This document shows positions 62,471 to 64,000 of a DNA stretch of 64,000 nucleotides, piece after piece (within the stretch, counting starts at the first letter, position 1; every line of letters starts with the position of its first letter). Origin of the DNA: Cladopsammia gracilis (lineage: Eukaryota > Cnidaria > Anthozoa > Scleractinia > Dendrophylliidae); assembly GCA_022457155.1 (NCBI GenBank), contig JAJGOT010000163.1, positions 258,501 to 322,500 on the forward strand. The letters run 5' to 3'. The position numbers were made by a program, and so were the translations under genes. The notes beneath the pieces were generated by a model. The model saw only the letters and a list, made by a program, of their open reading frames with translations, did not search any database and was not told where the DNA came from.

Positions 62471-63195
62471 TGGACGCCCAGACAAATCTTTACTTACAAA
62501 TCTGTTTTAGCACATTTTTTAACATTATAAAAAAGTTTGAATATAAAACGATCGATATTCGGCTGTGTTTGATCACCCAAGGAGACATCATAGGCCCCTG
62601 TACCACAGGCCCTAGTTAGTACGTTTTTGATAGCTTCAGGATTCTCCCTAACTGATGTTTTAATCAGTTGATATCTCGGTATTTTATTAAAGTCTTCTGA
62701 ACTTAACCTTCACAGTTACGACTGTACAAAAACTCCGGTGTTATATTTTTACCATGAATACTCCCGCAGTCAAATGCTTGTCTGGCGTTTGGGTGCAATT
62801 ACGCAAATAGTAACTCGGTTGATTAAATTACAGCGGCATGGCAAACCACAATTTTCTCCTTTGGCAACAGAGGCAATTCAAATAGTGTCTTGGTGATTCT
62901 ATTTTCACGAAGAGTGAAGAGGACAATGACAGCAATGGAATTAAAATCCTGCAACTAAAAAGGAAAGAAATCAAACATAGCCGTTTTGAATAGAGTAGTT
63001 GCGTGCGAACTATGCGTCCCTGGGGATAAAGCTCGGTATGTGATCAAATGGATTATATAAGAGGAGGTGTTTTCTGATTTCACAGGCCTTGAGGGCAGGC
63101 GTTTTTTTCTTGCTCTTCCCCCGCCTCCTCCCCACCCCTTTCACTCTCCCCAGCCCCAGATATTTTACAAAACCAAAATGACAACCAAACACTAA
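62471..63195. other. Non-coding stretch
   Basis: No gene or repeat recognised. Confidence 0.4.
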
Positions 63196-64000
63196 ATTCA
63201 GCACTCGCAAGCCAAAAAAACGCCTGCACTGCAGGCTACACAAATCCTGGTAACAATAGCGAGAATAGAAAGCGAAACAGAGCAGCGGGAAAGAAAGCAG
63301 TGGATAAAGCTTTTTCCGGAGAAGGAGGTGTACGCGCATTTCATAGCAAAAATAGACGTGTCGGAGGTAGAAATCACCCTGCTGCAGACGCGTCTACCAA
63401 CACTAGCCAGGCTTCTGGAAAGCCGCGGAGATGGTATATACCAAATTGACTACACCCAGGACTTCTCCGAAGTGCTAGACAGAAAAGCTCTGGTAGAGCA
63501 CCTGCAGGCAAACGATTTCGAAATGCAGAGGAGTGGAAGACACTCGGGAAAAGGTACTATTCTGGACAACACAAGCAGCGTTGGCGATCATGTTTGCACC
63601 TGGATGCACCGAGTAGATGGGCGCATGGCAAGAAAAAAACTCTACAACAAAGTTGTCTCGCAGATCGAGGCAGGAGAGGTCAACGAGACTTTTGGAGGAC
63701 ATTTGGCAGACTACGTAGACTGTCCAAACAAACATTTACGAAAGACATTCGAGCACCAGGATGTGCAAAATGGAGACTACACAAGAATAGAAGTGTCCTA
63801 CTACCGCTTCGAGGCTTTGTCCGCCCAAACAGGCGAGGAGCTAGTTGCAGGAGCGTTGGCGGAGATGCAGGTAGAAAAAGTGGAAAACGGACTGTTTGTG
63901 GTCCAGCCTCCAGCAAAGCGGTGGGAAAGCCTGGCCAAACATCTAGCTTACGACGCTTTCTTTTCGAAGACCGTTCCCAGGAAACACTCTGGATGGCATG
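63196..64000 (+). CDS. Long open frame of unknown family, runs off the window
   Basis: Open from a stop at 63193-63195 to the end of the window, 268 codons without interruption; the first in-frame ATG is at 63523, but protein-like sequence begins by about 63300 (LFPEKEVYAHFIAKIDVSE), so the start may be lost. Seen: IYQIDYTQDFSEVLDRKAL, GDHVCTWMHRV, RKKLYNKVVSQIEAGEVNE, GGHLADYVDCPNKHLRKTF, YTRIEVSYYRFEAL and LFVVQPPAKRWESLAKHL. No host exon boundary is seen. The K-x-YNK...E and later TRIEV pair recall, weakly, replication-initiation proteins of the Rep_trans type; that is a motif-level analogy only. It lies in a host intron in sense orientation and is most likely part of a mobile or viral element continuing to the right. 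Confidence 0.6.
   Translation, partial: MQHSQAKKTPALQATQILVTIARIESETEQRERKQWIKLFPEKEVYAHFIAKIDVSEVEITLLQTRLPTLARLLESRGDGIYQIDYTQDFSEVLDRKALVEHLQANDFEMQRSGRHSGKGTILDNTSSVGDHVCTWMHRVDGRMARKKLYNKVVSQIEAGEVNETFGGHLADYVDCPNKHLRKTFEHQDVQNGDYTRIEVSYYRFEALSAQTGEELVAGALAEMQVEKVENGLFVVQPPAKRWESLAKHLAYDAFFSKTVPRKHSGWH

Overview
The window looks like genomic DNA from a cnidarian (coral or sea anemone type). It is AT-rich and intron-rich, packed with LINEs, LTR elements, MITEs and G/C homopolymer runs. It carries split exons of a secreted or surface CUB-Ig-LRR protein with GT-AG introns. No species assignment is possible from sequence alone.

Layout. 1-25.7 kb is a graveyard of retroelements and repeats: a 5'-inverted L1-type LINE (1-3361), several other LINE fragments, a BEL/Pao element (about 16.1-19.98 kb) interrupted by an internally deleted Copia element with 179-bp LTRs and a 5-bp target duplication, minisatellites, MITEs and diverged duplications. 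From 25,729 to beyond 61,588 runs one host gene on the + strand. Seven exons are visible: signal peptide, two CUB exons, an Ig exon, an LRRNT cap and two 72-nt LRR exons. All splice phases agree. Its 22.4-kb third intron holds the most interesting object in the window.

That object, at 33,271-50,397, is a 17,127-bp Polinton/Maverick-type endogenous DNA virus. It is flanked by a 5-bp duplication (CAATG) and ends in inverted repeats whose outer 182 bp are near-perfect palindromes able to fold into hairpins. It encodes a protein-primed family B DNA polymerase with a 3'-5' exonuclease, a retroviral-type integrase, an A32/FtsK-like packaging ATPase, a candidate double-jelly-roll major capsid protein, a YqaJ-type exonuclease (frameshifted), a zinc-ribbon factor (frameshifted), a two-zinc-finger protein, and a set of structural or membrane proteins with no clear assignment. 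Two promoter classes are visible: CCAATTGAA plus GTATA before the four early/replication-type genes, and TATATAC a few bases before the ATG of almost every other gene. A GC-rich, TATA-preceded, highly foldable non-coding block lies between the early left arm and the late genes. No adenain-like protease was recognised.

The element may sit inside an older pogo/Tigger-like transposon whose two inverted ends lie at 32,197 and 52,028. The rest of the host gene's introns hold further mobile DNA: a 2.1-kb TTAA-flanked foldback element with about 875-bp arms, several MITEs, a small poly(A) retro-insertion with a 15-bp target duplication, and at the right edge an open frame of unknown family that runs off the window.
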